NCBI GenBank assembly: GCA_036499825.1
Contig: DASYCZ010000026.1
Location: 558,001 to 622,000 of the forward strand
Length of the DNA stretch: 64,000 nt
Origin: Paradevosia sp036499825
Lineage (GTDB): Bacteria; Pseudomonadota; Alphaproteobacteria; Rhizobiales; Devosiaceae
Direction: 5' to 3'
Shown one piece after another: positions 50,691 to 59,462 of the stretch. The notes under the pieces were generated by a model. It made no database searches. It saw only the letters and a program-made list of their open reading frames with translations, and was not told where the DNA came from. The translations under genes and the position numbers were made by a program. Numbering within the stretch: the first letter of the stretch is position 1; the number at the start of each line of letters is the position of its first letter.

Positions 50691-51362
50691 TCACTCCTCG
50701 GCTGGCGTTCCTCCAAGCTGGCGAACTTTGGCGAGGATGTCTGAGGGCTCCTGGCGGATCGTAAAGTCGGGTTCGACGAAGGCAGCCCTGACCACGCCCT
50801 CCTGATCGATCAAATAGGTTGCGGGAATTGGCAGCATCCATTCCGCAAGGCCATGACGGTGACCGAAATCATAACCGAGCCCTGAATAATGCGCTCGGGT
50901 TTCGTCAGGGACGCGAAACAGGATCCCGTACGATATTGCGACACCGTGATCGACATCCGCAAGCATCGTCAGATCGAGGCCCAATCGTTGCTTGAGTTGT
51001 CTCGGGAGGTCACGGGTATCCGGTGAAATCACCACGACCTTGGCCCGTAGTCGATCAAGGTCGGCCTTGATCGCCTGGAGCGCCCGGAGCTCCGCGCTGC
51101 AGAACGGGCACCAACCACCCCGATAGAAGCTAACTACAAGGGGCCCTTCTGCACGAAGCTGCTTTGAGGAATGAAGATGTCCTCGTTCATCCGGCAAAAG
51201 AAAATCCGGTGCCGTGTCGCCGACTTGCAATGCGTTCGATACGACGTCGGCTTTTCGAAGCCATTCGACAAGATGAGCATAGGATTGCTGGTCGGCGTCG
51301 GTGAATCCGGCCAACAGCTCTTCGCGTACCTGACCAAAGGTTTTGGGCGCACAGTCAGACAT
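50691..51362 (-). CDS. Peroxiredoxin-like AhpC/TSA protein (1 of 3)
   Basis: 223 aa, thioredoxin fold. Helical ~45-residue N-terminal extension, then APDFLLPDE, and active site FYRGGWCPFC with Cys85 and Cys88. The CPxC pair in the peroxidatic loop marks the peroxiredoxin-like AhpC/TSA subgroup (PrxQ-adjacent) that reduces peroxides or disulfides. ATG 51362 is used (a TTG precedes it). A LysR gene lies 126 bp upstream on the same strand, the first of three such pairs between 50.7 and 57.7 kb. Confidence 0.88.
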   Translation of the reverse strand: MSDCAPKTFGQVREELLAGFTDADQQSYAHLVEWLRKADVVSNALQVGDTAPDFLLPDERGHLHSSKQLRAEGPLVVSFYRGGWCPFCSAELRALQAIKADLDRLRAKVVVISPDTRDLPRQLKQRLGLDLTMLADVDHGVAISYGILFRVPDETRAHYSGLGYDFGHRHGLAEWMLPIPATYLIDQEGVVRAAFVEPDFTIRQEPSDILAKVRQLGGTPAEE

Positions 51363-51488
51363 CAATTTTCCATCTGAACTTCTGTTTTATTTTTCATGAC
51401 GGTACCCCGATGGCGGTTTGCTGGGAAATATCCGTCCGTTATCGAATCCATTCCCACGGTCCTGCACCGGGCATTGGCAGGTTCGCGG

Positions 51489-52433
51489 CTAAACTGCTGG
51501 GGCGATGGTTGCCGCACCCTGGCGATCACGCTGCTGGGTCTGGAGCGGCGATCCCATGTCGAGCGACCAATCACGCAGACGAACCACCTTCACAAAGGCG
51601 TCGAGCGCCGGTGAATAGCGTCGCCCTTGGACGGCCAGTAGATGGACCTCCCGCCATACAGGATCACCTTCGATCGGCAGGGCCTTCAAAGAAGGTAATC
51701 GTGGCATGTGCTCGGGCGCGAGGACGATCCCGAAACCGGCGGATGCCAGATGCTGCAGGTGCAGATCCTGCCCGCTGCGATGGTGGTGATGGGGAGGCGC
51801 GTCGGGAAAAAGGAGATGCTGAAACTTCGGAACGACTTCGCAATTTGAGCGATCGAGAATAGCTTCGTCGCGGAGTGCGTCCATTCCAATCACGGGGAGG
51901 TCGGCGAGGTGGTGAGACGGGGCGAGCACGGCGACGTAGCGCTCGGCGAATAGCGCCCAATCGTCGATTCGTTCAGGCTTCTCGTCGATATTACCGACTA
52001 TTGCGACGTTGATATCGCCAGCCAGCAGGAGTTCAACGAGTTGGTCCGGCGACTCCTCGCGAAGCTCGACATGGAGCCCTGGAACAAATTTGCGAACTTC
52101 GGCGATGGGCTCAAGAACGAGCGACGCAGAAATGGACGGAGCCAGGCCGATGGAAAGTGACGCAACCTCTTTTTGCTGAAATTGGCGCGCGCGCCGGCGA
52201 ACAGCTTCCGTCGATGCCAGTGCACGCTCGAGCATGGGCAATACCGCTTTGCCCAACTCGGTAAGGTGCGTTAGCTGTCGTTCGCGGTAGATGAGCTCGC
52301 CGCCGAGCTCCTGTTCCAGCTTCTGCACGCCCTTCGTCAGCGCGGGCTGCGTGACATTGCACATGTCCGCAGCGCGCGTGAAATTGAGCGTGCTTGCAAC
52401 TGCGAGGAAATACCGAACCTGATGAAGCTCCAT
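51489..52433 (-). CDS. LysR-family regulator with OxyR-like Cys position
   Basis: 314 aa from ATG 52433 (MELHQVRYF). Winged helix-turn-helix at 1-65 (STLNFTRAADMCNVTQPALTK), then an effector domain. Only two cysteines are present. Cys198 (DRSNCEVV) aligns with the sensing Cys199 of OxyR, while the resolving Cys208 has no counterpart; HHHH follows at 215-218. It could sense peroxide or electrophiles through one thiol. It is immediately upstream of a peroxiredoxin-like gene that it may regulate. Confidence 0.9.
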   Translation of the reverse strand: MELHQVRYFLAVASTLNFTRAADMCNVTQPALTKGVQKLEQELGGELIYRERQLTHLTELGKAVLPMLERALASTEAVRRRARQFQQKEVASLSIGLAPSISASLVLEPIAEVRKFVPGLHVELREESPDQLVELLLAGDINVAIVGNIDEKPERIDDWALFAERYVAVLAPSHHLADLPVIGMDALRDEAILDRSNCEVVPKFQHLLFPDAPPHHHHRSGQDLHLQHLASAGFGIVLAPEHMPRLPSLKALPIEGDPVWREVHLLAVQGRRYSPALDAFVKVVRLRDWSLDMGSPLQTQQRDRQGAATIAPAV

Positions 52434-52619
52434 CGGATGTTCACCGTCAATTTTACTGCCACAGCCTGGGCCGTGTGCTGCCAATAGGGCATCGCCAAAG
52501 ATGCAAGGCGAATGTCTCTGAGCCAGGTTGGCACTGGTCGGGGTGTGATAAAACCCGCATCGGGCATGATTGGACGAACGGACACGTGTTCTGGAATCCA
52601 GGACCGTGCAAGCCGACGA

Positions 52620-53291
52620 TCAGTGGAGCGCGGGGGAGCGCAGTTGCCCGAGGGCCGGCAAGAGTTCGGCTGGATCGCCGCGACGGGTGTAGTCGGCGCT
52701 CACATCGGCGTACTCGACGATCCCGCCCGGGCCGATCACGTATCGAGCCGGCATCGTCAATGTCCAGCTCGACTCTCCGTTTACGGTGGCAAGATCTAGA
52801 CCGCATTCCAGTTCGGCCGCCCGCAAGGCGCCGGATAGTTTCCAGCGCAGACCAAACGCGCGAGCAATCTTGCCGCCGCGGTCGACCAGGCTCGGGAACG
52901 AGAGGCCGTGCTGGCGTTCAGTCGCCCGGCTTTCCTCAGCGGACTGCGGAGAGATCGCGACAATCGAGGCGCCCCTTGATCGGATCTCGGGTGCGACTGC
53001 CTCGATCGCACGCAAGTCGAGGCTGCAATAAGGACACCACCGCCCCCGATAGAAGACGATGAGCACTCGGCCTCTGCCCAGAAGGTCATCGCGGGAGAAG
53101 GCGGTTCCCCCTGGATCGCGCAGCCGGAACTGCGGAGCATAGTCTCCAGCGCCAATGGCTTTTTCTGCGGCGCCGGACGATACCAGCTGGTCGATGGCAT
53201 CCTGGCGAACCTGGCTGATATGGCGAGGGGTATTTTCGTAATACTCCGCTCTCACCGCATCGAGTTTGTCCTGAAGTGGCATTGTGGTCAT
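52620..53291 (-). CDS. Peroxiredoxin-like AhpC/TSA protein (2 of 3)
   Basis: 223 aa, same architecture as the 50691 gene product: helical start, APQFRLRDP, then FYRGRWCPYC with Cys86 and Cys89. The C-terminal part carries ARYVIGPGGIVEYADVSADYTRRGDP, the usual substrate-binding end of the subgroup. The two proteins are clearly related but far from identical. Start ATG 53291 (MTTMPLQ); a second ATG at 53282 is possible. The upstream LysR gene is 134 bp away on the same strand. Confidence 0.88.
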   Translation of the reverse strand: MTTMPLQDKLDAVRAEYYENTPRHISQVRQDAIDQLVSSGAAEKAIGAGDYAPQFRLRDPGGTAFSRDDLLGRGRVLIVFYRGRWCPYCSLDLRAIEAVAPEIRSRGASIVAISPQSAEESRATERQHGLSFPSLVDRGGKIARAFGLRWKLSGALRAAELECGLDLATVNGESSWTLTMPARYVIGPGGIVEYADVSADYTRRGDPAELLPALGQLRSPALH

Positions 53292-53425
53292 TCTCACATT
53301 ATTCGAAGCGCGCCTCTCGACGCTGTTTGTCGGGAGGGCCGAGGGTAAATTTGAAATATTTCTGCACAACATGACGGGGTACTTTCGCCTGCCTGCAATG
53401 CTTCGTCGGGTTCGATATTCAAGTA

Positions 53426-54346
53426 TTATCCGAGCTGTGCGAGGTCTTCGTCCAAAGACTTCCGTAAACGTGACGCAGCGAAATCGACAAAAAGGCGCTG
53501 TTTCAAAGGCAGGAGCGTCTGGCGCGCATAAACAATCTGGACTGGTATGGGTTCGGGTTCAAAATCCTGAAGGATGAGGGATAGTTTGCCTTCGGAGACT
53601 GGTCTGGCGACTTGATACGAAAGGACGTTGGTAACGCCGATGCCCGCAATCGCAGCGTCTATCGCTGCCTCGGCGCTATTGATTTTCAATCGGCATAAGG
53701 GACGGATTGCCCGGCTCGGCTTGCCGTCACGCGGGTTGAATATCCAGGTCATCCCGGAGGCGAGTGCCGTGTATGTCACACACATATGGTTGGCCAGGTC
53801 GTCCGGCGTTCTTGGCGTTCCGTGCGCCGAAAAATAGGCAGGGCTCCCGCATACGACCCGACGTATTTCGCCGACCTTGGTGGTGATAAGCGAGCCATCA
53901 GCCAGCATCCCCGTCCGAATTGCCAAGTCGACGTGTTCATCCACGAGGTCCAGCATATGGTCCGACAGCGTCAGATAGACATTGATCTCGGGATGCTGGG
54001 CCAGGAACGCGGTGACGATCGGAACGACATAGAGCCGCCCAAAGACGACCGGCGCTGTGATGGTAAGAACGCCGCGTGGAACACTATATTCGCCCGTTGC
54101 TTCGGCTTCTGCCTCGTCAACCCGGTCGAGAATGTGCCTGCACGCCTCCAGATAGGTACTCCCCGCCGCGGTTAGCGTTAGCTTTCGCGTCGACCGGACA
54201 AGAAGTTGGGTCCTAAGATGCGCCTCGAGGTCGGCGATCTTCCGGCTGATCGTGGGAAGAGGAACATTCAACTGCCGACCCGCGGCCGAGAAGCTCCCAG
54301 CCTCGACCGCGGCGACGAAGTATTCCATTGCTTCCAAACGATCCAT
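53426..54346 (-). CDS. LysR-family regulator
   Basis: 306 aa. MDRLEAMEYFVAAVEAGSFSAAGRQL start and helix-turn-helix typical of the large DsdC/PerR/YafC-like group, followed by the substrate-binding-like domain (GVLTITAPVVFGR, ending with FVDFAASRLR). It lies between an FAD reductase gene upstream and a peroxiredoxin-like gene downstream, all on the minus strand. The exact target is unclear. Confidence 0.92.
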   Translation of the reverse strand: MDRLEAMEYFVAAVEAGSFSAAGRQLNVPLPTISRKIADLEAHLRTQLLVRSTRKLTLTAAGSTYLEACRHILDRVDEAEAEATGEYSVPRGVLTITAPVVFGRLYVVPIVTAFLAQHPEINVYLTLSDHMLDLVDEHVDLAIRTGMLADGSLITTKVGEIRRVVCGSPAYFSAHGTPRTPDDLANHMCVTYTALASGMTWIFNPRDGKPSRAIRPLCRLKINSAEAAIDAAIAGIGVTNVLSYQVARPVSEGKLSLILQDFEPEPIPVQIVYARQTLLPLKQRLFVDFAASRLRKSLDEDLAQLG

Positions 54347-54435
54347 CGTCTCTCAATCTCCGAGAGGGCGCCTGCCTTCTTGCCTTTAGTGTCGTCATTT
54401 CCCTTTGGTGTTTTCAGGGATTGGGCAGATCGGCG

Positions 54436-55182
54436 CTAGCCGCCATATCGCTCCGTCTTGATGATGCTGGCGTCCAGCCCGGCGACCAACGCGCCGTCGG
54501 CCGCGATATTCACGAATGGGTTTGAGCCGCAGACAAATACATGCCCAGGCATGTTGGGCAGCCTGGAAATGACCCCGGCGACCATTTCGCCATCGATGCG
54601 CCGCGCAAAGTCGGAAGGACGTTCCGGCGGCTCGCGGGTAATTGCCAACGCCAAGGTAAATTGCCGGTCGTTCCGCTCGAGGGAAAACAGCTCATCGGAG
54701 AACAGCACGTCGCGTCGTGTTCGAGCCGACAGGAGCAGGGCGGTTGGTACGGTCTCCGCCTTTGCCTGGCGGTGTCGCAGCATCGCCATCAACGGCACGA
54801 CCCCAGATCCTGCTCCGATCAACAATATTGGTTGAGTTACGGGTTCCGGCCACACGAAATGGCCGCCGATCGGGCCTCTGAGTTCAAACTCGTCGCCCAC
54901 AACGGCTACGTCATGGAAGAATGGGGAGACCTCACCATCGGGGAGGCACTCGATGGCGAGTTCGATGACATCCGAGGCGCTCGGGGAAGAGGCGATCGAA
55001 TAGCTGCGCATGGCCACATAGCCGTCTGGGCCAGTCAGCCGAACATCGACATGCTGACCGGCGATTTGCACAAACGGCTTAGGGAGCCTCAGGAAGAAGC
55101 TTTTGATACTGGGCGTCTGCTGAACGATCTCGGCGATGGTGCAAGTCTGCCAGACCGCTGATGGCGCGCCAGCCTCAGTCAT
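54436..55182 (-). CDS. Ferredoxin-NADP reductase-type FAD oxidoreductase
   Basis: 248 aa flavoprotein reductase. FAD-binding RSYSIASS (59-66), pyridine-nucleotide part GAGSGVVPLMAML and VFVCGSNPFV. There is no C-terminal Cys cluster, so it lacks the 2Fe-2S domain of phthalate-dioxygenase-type reductases. ATG 55182 overlaps the end of the sulfite-oxidase-like gene by 8 bp, so the two proteins are probably made together and the reductase may pass electrons to or from the molybdoenzyme. Confidence 0.9.
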   Translation of the reverse strand: MTEAGAPSAVWQTCTIAEIVQQTPSIKSFFLRLPKPFVQIAGQHVDVRLTGPDGYVAMRSYSIASSPSASDVIELAIECLPDGEVSPFFHDVAVVGDEFELRGPIGGHFVWPEPVTQPILLIGAGSGVVPLMAMLRHRQAKAETVPTALLLSARTRRDVLFSDELFSLERNDRQFTLALAITREPPERPSDFARRIDGEMVAGVISRLPNMPGHVFVCGSNPFVNIAADGALVAGLDASIIKTERYGG

Positions 55183-55780
55183 TGGTGTACCGCTGCTCAC
55201 GCCACGGATCGCCATATTTGTGATATCCACGCAGCTCCCAGAAGCCTGCCTCGTCGCGTTGGGTAAATTGAAGCCCATTCACCCATTTCGCAGACTTCCA
55301 GAAGTAGAGATGCGGCACGAGCAGCCGTGCCGGACCACCATGATCGCGAGGAAGCGGTTGCCCTTCGTATTTGAGGGCGATCATGGCCTTGCCGGCGATG
55401 AGATCCGCAAGCGGCACATTCGTGGAATAGCCATCGAAGCAGTGCGCGAGCAGGAAGTCGGTTGGACGTTCGACGCCGGCATCGGCAAGGAGGTCGTCAA
55501 CGGTGACACCCTCCCAGTTCGTATCGAGTTTCGACCAGGTCGTGACGCAATGGATGTCTTTCGTCACTTTGGTTTGCGGAAGCGCGTTGAATTCGCTCCA
55601 GGTCCAGACCTTGGCCGGCCTCGGTCCGATCTTGAGAGTAAACTTCCAATCCGCTGTCTCGATGTGCGGGGTTGGTCCTGCGGTCAGAACCGGCCAATGA
55701 TCGACAAGGTGCTGGCCAGGCGGAATTCGATCGGACCGGTCTCCTCCCGCGTTTCGACCGATGAAGCCTCTGGTGATCAT
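55175..55780 (-). CDS. Sulfite-oxidase-like molybdopterin oxidoreductase
   Basis: 201 aa, single Mo-cofactor domain of the SUOX/YedY fold. The Mo-ligating Cys is Cys78 in KDIHCVTTWSK; YSTNVPLADL, PRDHGGPARLL and KWVNGLQF follow as in this family. There is no signal peptide or dimerisation domain, so it is a short cytoplasmic version. The coupled FAD reductase gene is a recurrent partner of this subgroup. Substrate unknown; reduction of oxidised methionine, N- or S-oxides, or oxidation of sulfite are possibilities. Confidence 0.9.
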   Translation of the reverse strand: MITRGFIGRNAGGDRSDRIPPGQHLVDHWPVLTAGPTPHIETADWKFTLKIGPRPAKVWTWSEFNALPQTKVTKDIHCVTTWSKLDTNWEGVTVDDLLADAGVERPTDFLLAHCFDGYSTNVPLADLIAGKAMIALKYEGQPLPRDHGGPARLLVPHLYFWKSAKWVNGLQFTQRDEAGFWELRGYHKYGDPWREQRYTND

Positions 55781-56191
55781 GGCGAACTCCTTTCAGCATT
55801 GTGGGCGGCCATGAGCGGGCGCGATCAGTTGAATGATCGATCTTCCCGTGTGGATCATTGTATAGGCCGATGGAAACGCGAGGTAAGACTTGAAATTCGT
55901 CTGAAATTCAGCGCCGCATCGGGCCTGGCCAGTGCGTTGGTCAAATTAGGTCCGCCCACCACTTGGGTAAAGCTATCATATCGATAACTCTCTGGAATGC
56001 TCCGCGAGTCTTGGGGGAGGGATGCGCAAATCACCCTTCGCGCTGGGGCACCCCGCAGTGGGTGGGAATGGAAATCATAACGTTCCGGCATTTCCCAATT
56101 GAAAGTCGCCCGCATAGCCTCACCCTCGATAGCTCTGCCTGCATGTCACCAGCCTCGTGCTGGGCCCTCCTGGGGCTCTTAGGCAGTGACA
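55781..56191. other. Divergent gap, no gene seen
   Basis: 411 bp between the molybdoenzyme gene and the third peroxiredoxin-like gene. Small open frames on both strands lack ribosome sites. Promoters for both directions should lie here. No strong palindrome noticed. Confidence 0.45.
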
Positions 56192-56737
56192 ATGGAGAAG
56201 AGAATGCTGCTGCCTCGTCAACGGGTACCTGAACTACGCGTCCCGACGCTTTTACATGGCGATTTTGATCTCGCCGCCGAGGCGCCGAAGCTGTTTACAC
56301 TGGTCTGTTTTTACCGGGGGCTCCATTGCCCGGTCTGCCTCAAGTATCTGAGAGATCTGGAAGCGTTGCTGCCCGAATATGAGCGTCGTGGGACGACCGT
56401 CATCGCCATCAGTTCTGACACTCGCGAGCGCGCCCAGGCCATGGCGAATAAGGTCGGCCCAAATCTGCGATTTGGATACTCTCTGCCGCTGACGGTTGCG
56501 CGCCAATGGGGGCTCTATATTTCCTCATCGCGTGGAAAGTCGTCGATCAATATCGAGGAGCCTCCGCTGTTCTCGGAGCCTGGCGTATTCCTTGTGCGGC
56601 CGGACGGCACCCTATATTACGGCGCGGTTCAAACGATGCCGTTTGCACGGCCGGTATTCTCTGAATTGCTTCAGGCTATCGACTTCGCCATCACCAAGGA
56701 TTATCCGGCCCGTGGGGAGTATGATGGCCCTGTCTGA
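56192..56737 (+). CDS. Peroxiredoxin-like AhpC/TSA protein (3 of 3)
   Basis: 181 aa, shorter than the other two because the helical N-terminal extension is missing. VCFYRGLHCPVC gives the same CPxC active site (Cys46, Cys49). The C-terminal half contains EPGVFLVRPDGTLYYGAVQ. ATG 56192 or GTG 56186 are both possible. The convergent LysR gene begins its stop only 43 bp downstream, so this is the third peroxiredoxin/LysR neighbour pair of the region but in a different orientation. Confidence 0.87.
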   Translation: MEKRMLLPRQRVPELRVPTLLHGDFDLAAEAPKLFTLVCFYRGLHCPVCLKYLRDLEALLPEYERRGTTVIAISSDTRERAQAMANKVGPNLRFGYSLPLTVARQWGLYISSSRGKSSINIEEPPLFSEPGVFLVRPDGTLYYGAVQTMPFARPVFSELLQAIDFAITKDYPARGEYDGPV

Positions 56738-56780
56738 GGGGGGGCGTCAGAGCTGCAATGGGTCGCCAGACCCTGCGAAG

Positions 56781-57662
56781 TCAGTGCCGGACTTCGCCGA
56801 TGAGGTAGTCCGTAAACGCACGCGCGGCCGGCTTGATGGTCTTTCCGCCCGCGAACAAGGCGTTGACTTCCATCAGGCCGAAGTCCCAGTCGCACAGAAT
56901 CCGCACGAGCGCGCCGTCGTCCAACTCGGCCTTGGCACTAACGAGATCCGAGGGGACGATGCCAAGTCCTGCCTTGGCGCCGGCGATGGCGCCTTCGGCG
57001 ATCGTCATGGCAAGCTGGCTTTGAACTCGAACCGACGCCACGCGCCCATCCTTGCGGAACGAGAGGGTCGGGGAGAGATGCGCGGGGCCCATGATCACGG
57101 CGTGGCGCGCGAGGTCCGATGGCACCAGCGGCGTGCCGTGCTGCTGGAGGTAATGGGGGGAGGCTGCCAGAATACGCGGAACGTCAATGATCTTTCGCGC
57201 CGTAGCGCTTGAGTCAGGCAGGCTTCCGAACCTGAAGGCGACATCGATGCCCTCGGTTACGAGATCTTGATGCCGGTCGTTCGACAGCAGTTCGATGCGT
57301 AGCTCAGGATGGGTCGACAGGAATTTCGGCAGCCTCGGAATGATTTCCCGAAGCACGAAGCTCGACGAGGTTCCGACGCGGAGCACGCCTCTCAATTCGC
57401 CAGTTCCGCGAGCCTCATGGTCGGCCTCCTCCAGCGCGCCCAGTATCGCCTCGACGCGCATCAAATAGGTCGCGCCAGCATCGGTCAGCGTGACCGCGCG
57501 GGTCGTCCGGCTGAAGAGCGTCGTGCCGACGTCTGCCTCCAATGCTGCAATAAGACGGGAGGCGGAGGGTTGAGATAGACCGAGTTCACGGCCAGCACTC
57601 GAAAAGTTACCGATGCGACCCGCCCGCGCGAACAATCTTAGCGCTGTAAGTCGGTCGTTCAT
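56781..57662 (-). CDS. LysR-family regulator
   Basis: 293 aa from ATG 57662 (a GTG precedes it). Helix-turn-helix RIGNFSSAGRELGLSQPSASRLIAAL at about 16-41 (central part GRELGLSQPSASRL), then the effector domain with GVLRVGTSSSFV and GLGIVPSDLV. It converges on the third peroxiredoxin-like gene, so its target may be that gene or an unlinked one. Confidence 0.92.
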   Translation of the reverse strand: MNDRLTALRLFARAGRIGNFSSAGRELGLSQPSASRLIAALEADVGTTLFSRTTRAVTLTDAGATYLMRVEAILGALEEADHEARGTGELRGVLRVGTSSSFVLREIIPRLPKFLSTHPELRIELLSNDRHQDLVTEGIDVAFRFGSLPDSSATARKIIDVPRILAASPHYLQQHGTPLVPSDLARHAVIMGPAHLSPTLSFRKDGRVASVRVQSQLAMTIAEGAIAGAKAGLGIVPSDLVSAKAELDDGALVRILCDWDFGLMEVNALFAGGKTIKPAARAFTDYLIGEVRH

Positions 57663-58190
57663 CACTTTTCTATTCTTGTCCTATTCCCCACTATGGTTCG
57701 CAGCCGCAAATTACATTTCTCGTACGAAGAGACAATGTTCGATCTTCGAGACATTTCCTCTCATTTTTAGAGAGGCCTAGGGTGCAGTCGTCTGGCGATG
57801 GTTCCGAAGAATGGATGCCTTAGCCTCCGTGCGGACCTTTGTTCCCTCGCAGAAACGGCTCGCCGTTCGCGCAAGCATCCGAGATCGACGGCGATTTTCT
57901 ACGATAGTTATGCCGTCTGTTTGGTGCTGAAAAAAGCACCAAGAATTGGCAAAAATCGTATACTACAAATTGCGGGTTCCAGGTGCCAGGTTCCGCCAGA
58001 GCTTGCGCGGTTCGGCTCGCACTTGAATGGCAGTAGCGCCGGCCTTCGTTGCCGGTGTGCACTTGGTTCCACCTCATCGAATGTGCGCGCGACGCGGCAC
58101 GACTACGGGACGTTATCGTAACGACGCGCCTCGGGCATGAGGTTGGGGCGTATCAACGACCCAATTCATCGTCCGATGCGGGAGGTCGTC
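57663..58190. other. 528-bp gap with one hairpin, no gene
   Basis: Between the LysR gene and the DUF1993 gene. AT-richer than its surroundings. Open frames (for example 57798-58121) look random. One perfect 8-bp hairpin, TTGGTGCT/AGCACCAA with a 6-base A-rich loop, lies at 57921-57942; it could be a terminator for a small RNA or a relic of a deleted gene. Nothing tRNA-like could be folded. Confidence 0.45.
57921..57942. terminator. Orphan 8-bp hairpin
   Basis: Perfect inverted repeat at 57921-57928 and 57935-57942 with a 6-base loop. No adjacent gene ends here, and no U-run follows. Function unknown. Confidence 0.3.
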
Positions 58191-58721
58191 TTGTCTTTTT
58201 CAGTCTACGAAATAACGGTCCCGGCCATGCTGCATGGCCTCAGAGTGCTCGATGACTATCTCGAACAGGCTCAGGCACTCGAGCGCGGCAGGGGGCTGCT
58301 GCCGGGCGAGTTGCTCTATGCCCGGCTCTCTCCGGACATGTTGCCGTTTGGAAAGCAGTTCAGCATCTCGTGCAACAAGGTGGAGGCGCACATGTCCAAG
58401 CTTATGCAGCGCGGTCTGCCTGAACCCATCGAGCCGGCGATGATGTATCCGGCGTTAAAGGGCCGCCTGCTTGAGACCCGCGGTTTCCTCCAGGCCATCG
58501 AGCCCAGCATGCTCAACGATGCGCAGACCCACACTTACGACATAACGCCGACCCTCCCGTACGGATGGTATGGCGGAGACGACTACATCCGGTTCCTGGT
58601 GATGCCGGACTTCTTTTTTCACATCGCCATCGCACATGCGATCCTTCGCCATCTGGGAGCGCCGGTGGGAAAACGCGACTACCTCGGCAATCTCAGCCAG
58701 CAGAGCGGTGGGTATTCGTGA
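58191..58721 (+). CDS. DUF1993 family protein
   Basis: 176 aa. The family start (FSVYEITVPAMLHGLRVLDDYLEQA) and the ARLSPDMLPFGKQFSISCNK segment are characteristic of DUF1993, a DinB-like four-helix bundle of unknown activity. TTG 58191 is preferred because GGGAGGTCGTC lies just upstream and the family begins there; ATG 58137 or 58176 would add a non-family extension. Single gene. Confidence 0.82.
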   Translation: MSFSVYEITVPAMLHGLRVLDDYLEQAQALERGRGLLPGELLYARLSPDMLPFGKQFSISCNKVEAHMSKLMQRGLPEPIEPAMMYPALKGRLLETRGFLQAIEPSMLNDAQTHTYDITPTLPYGWYGGDDYIRFLVMPDFFFHIAIAHAILRHLGAPVGKRDYLGNLSQQSGGYS

Positions 58722-58983
58722 TGGCCCTGAGCGGCGGACCGACCATGGTGTCTCACTCTAGGGCCGCCGTCGCGCCGCGTGCGGCCGGGGAATGGAAACC
58801 ATAATAAGCGGGCATTTCTCAAGCCTGTCGGACGGCGGTACGTTTTCATGCACCTCACCGACAGGACCTGGTGAAAGCGGGAAGAGCGTGTGTCCCTCGC
58901 ATTCAATGCGGATCGCACGACGACAACCAGCCCTGGTGTGAACCATCCACCCCTGATTTCAATCAGCCCTAGGGAGCCAAGTC

Positions 58984-59382
58984 ATGTCCTTGCGTTTTAT
59001 CACGAAGTCCATCCACGCCTATCTCATCGACTATCCGGTCGCCATCGTTCTGATCGTTGCGCCGTTCCTGCTGCATCTCGGCCAGGGCAATGCGGTGGCG
59101 ATGTGGCTCTCCGTCGTGACCGGGATAGCTGCGCTGCTGCTACCGATCTTCACCAATCATTCCACTGGGCTTATCCGGATCATACCCTACTGGATGCACC
59201 TCTGGGTCGACCGCGCAGTCGGCATCGTCTTCCTTATCGCGCCATTCGTATTTGGCTTTGCGGGGCTCGACGCCTGGTATTATTGGGTGCTGGCCATCGC
59301 CGTCCTGCTCGTCACGACTGTGCTCAACGCACCCGATAGCCCGGCAGAGCGTCTACGCGCCGGCATGCACGCCGCACCGTGA
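58984..59382 (+). CDS. Small SPW-repeat-like membrane protein
   Basis: 132 aa, about four transmembrane helices. Two similar halves each begin with an acidic residue and a hydrophobic APF segment (DYPVAIVLIVAPFLL, DRAVGIVFLIAPFVFGF), which resembles the SPW repeat found in small integral membrane proteins of unknown function. ATG 58984 lies 11 bp after an AGGGAG site. A strong terminator hairpin follows at 59391. The 262-bp gap upstream holds no recognised element. Confidence 0.75.
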   Translation: MSLRFITKSIHAYLIDYPVAIVLIVAPFLLHLGQGNAVAMWLSVVTGIAALLLPIFTNHSTGLIRIIPYWMHLWVDRAVGIVFLIAPFVFGFAGLDAWYYWVLAIAVLLVTTVLNAPDSPAERLRAGMHAAP

Positions 59383-59390
59383 CACGCCCT

Positions 59391-59422
59391 GGCCGGAGGG
59401 CTATAGCATCAGCCCTCCGGCC
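59391..59422. terminator. Bidirectional hairpin terminator
   Basis: Perfect 12-bp stem GGCCGGAGGGCT/AGCCCTCCGGCC with an 8-base loop, 8 bp after the membrane-protein stop and 41 bp beyond the convergent epimerase stop. Strong GC stem placed between converging genes. Confidence 0.75.
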
Positions 59423-59462
59423 ATGTTCTTCCCGATCATGGGCCGTCAAAGCGGGTAGGGCC

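Noticed and set aside
57663..58190. tRNA or integration site in the long gap
   Set aside because: A GGTTC-like stretch was noticed, but no cloverleaf could be formed and no flanking direct repeats or integrase exist.
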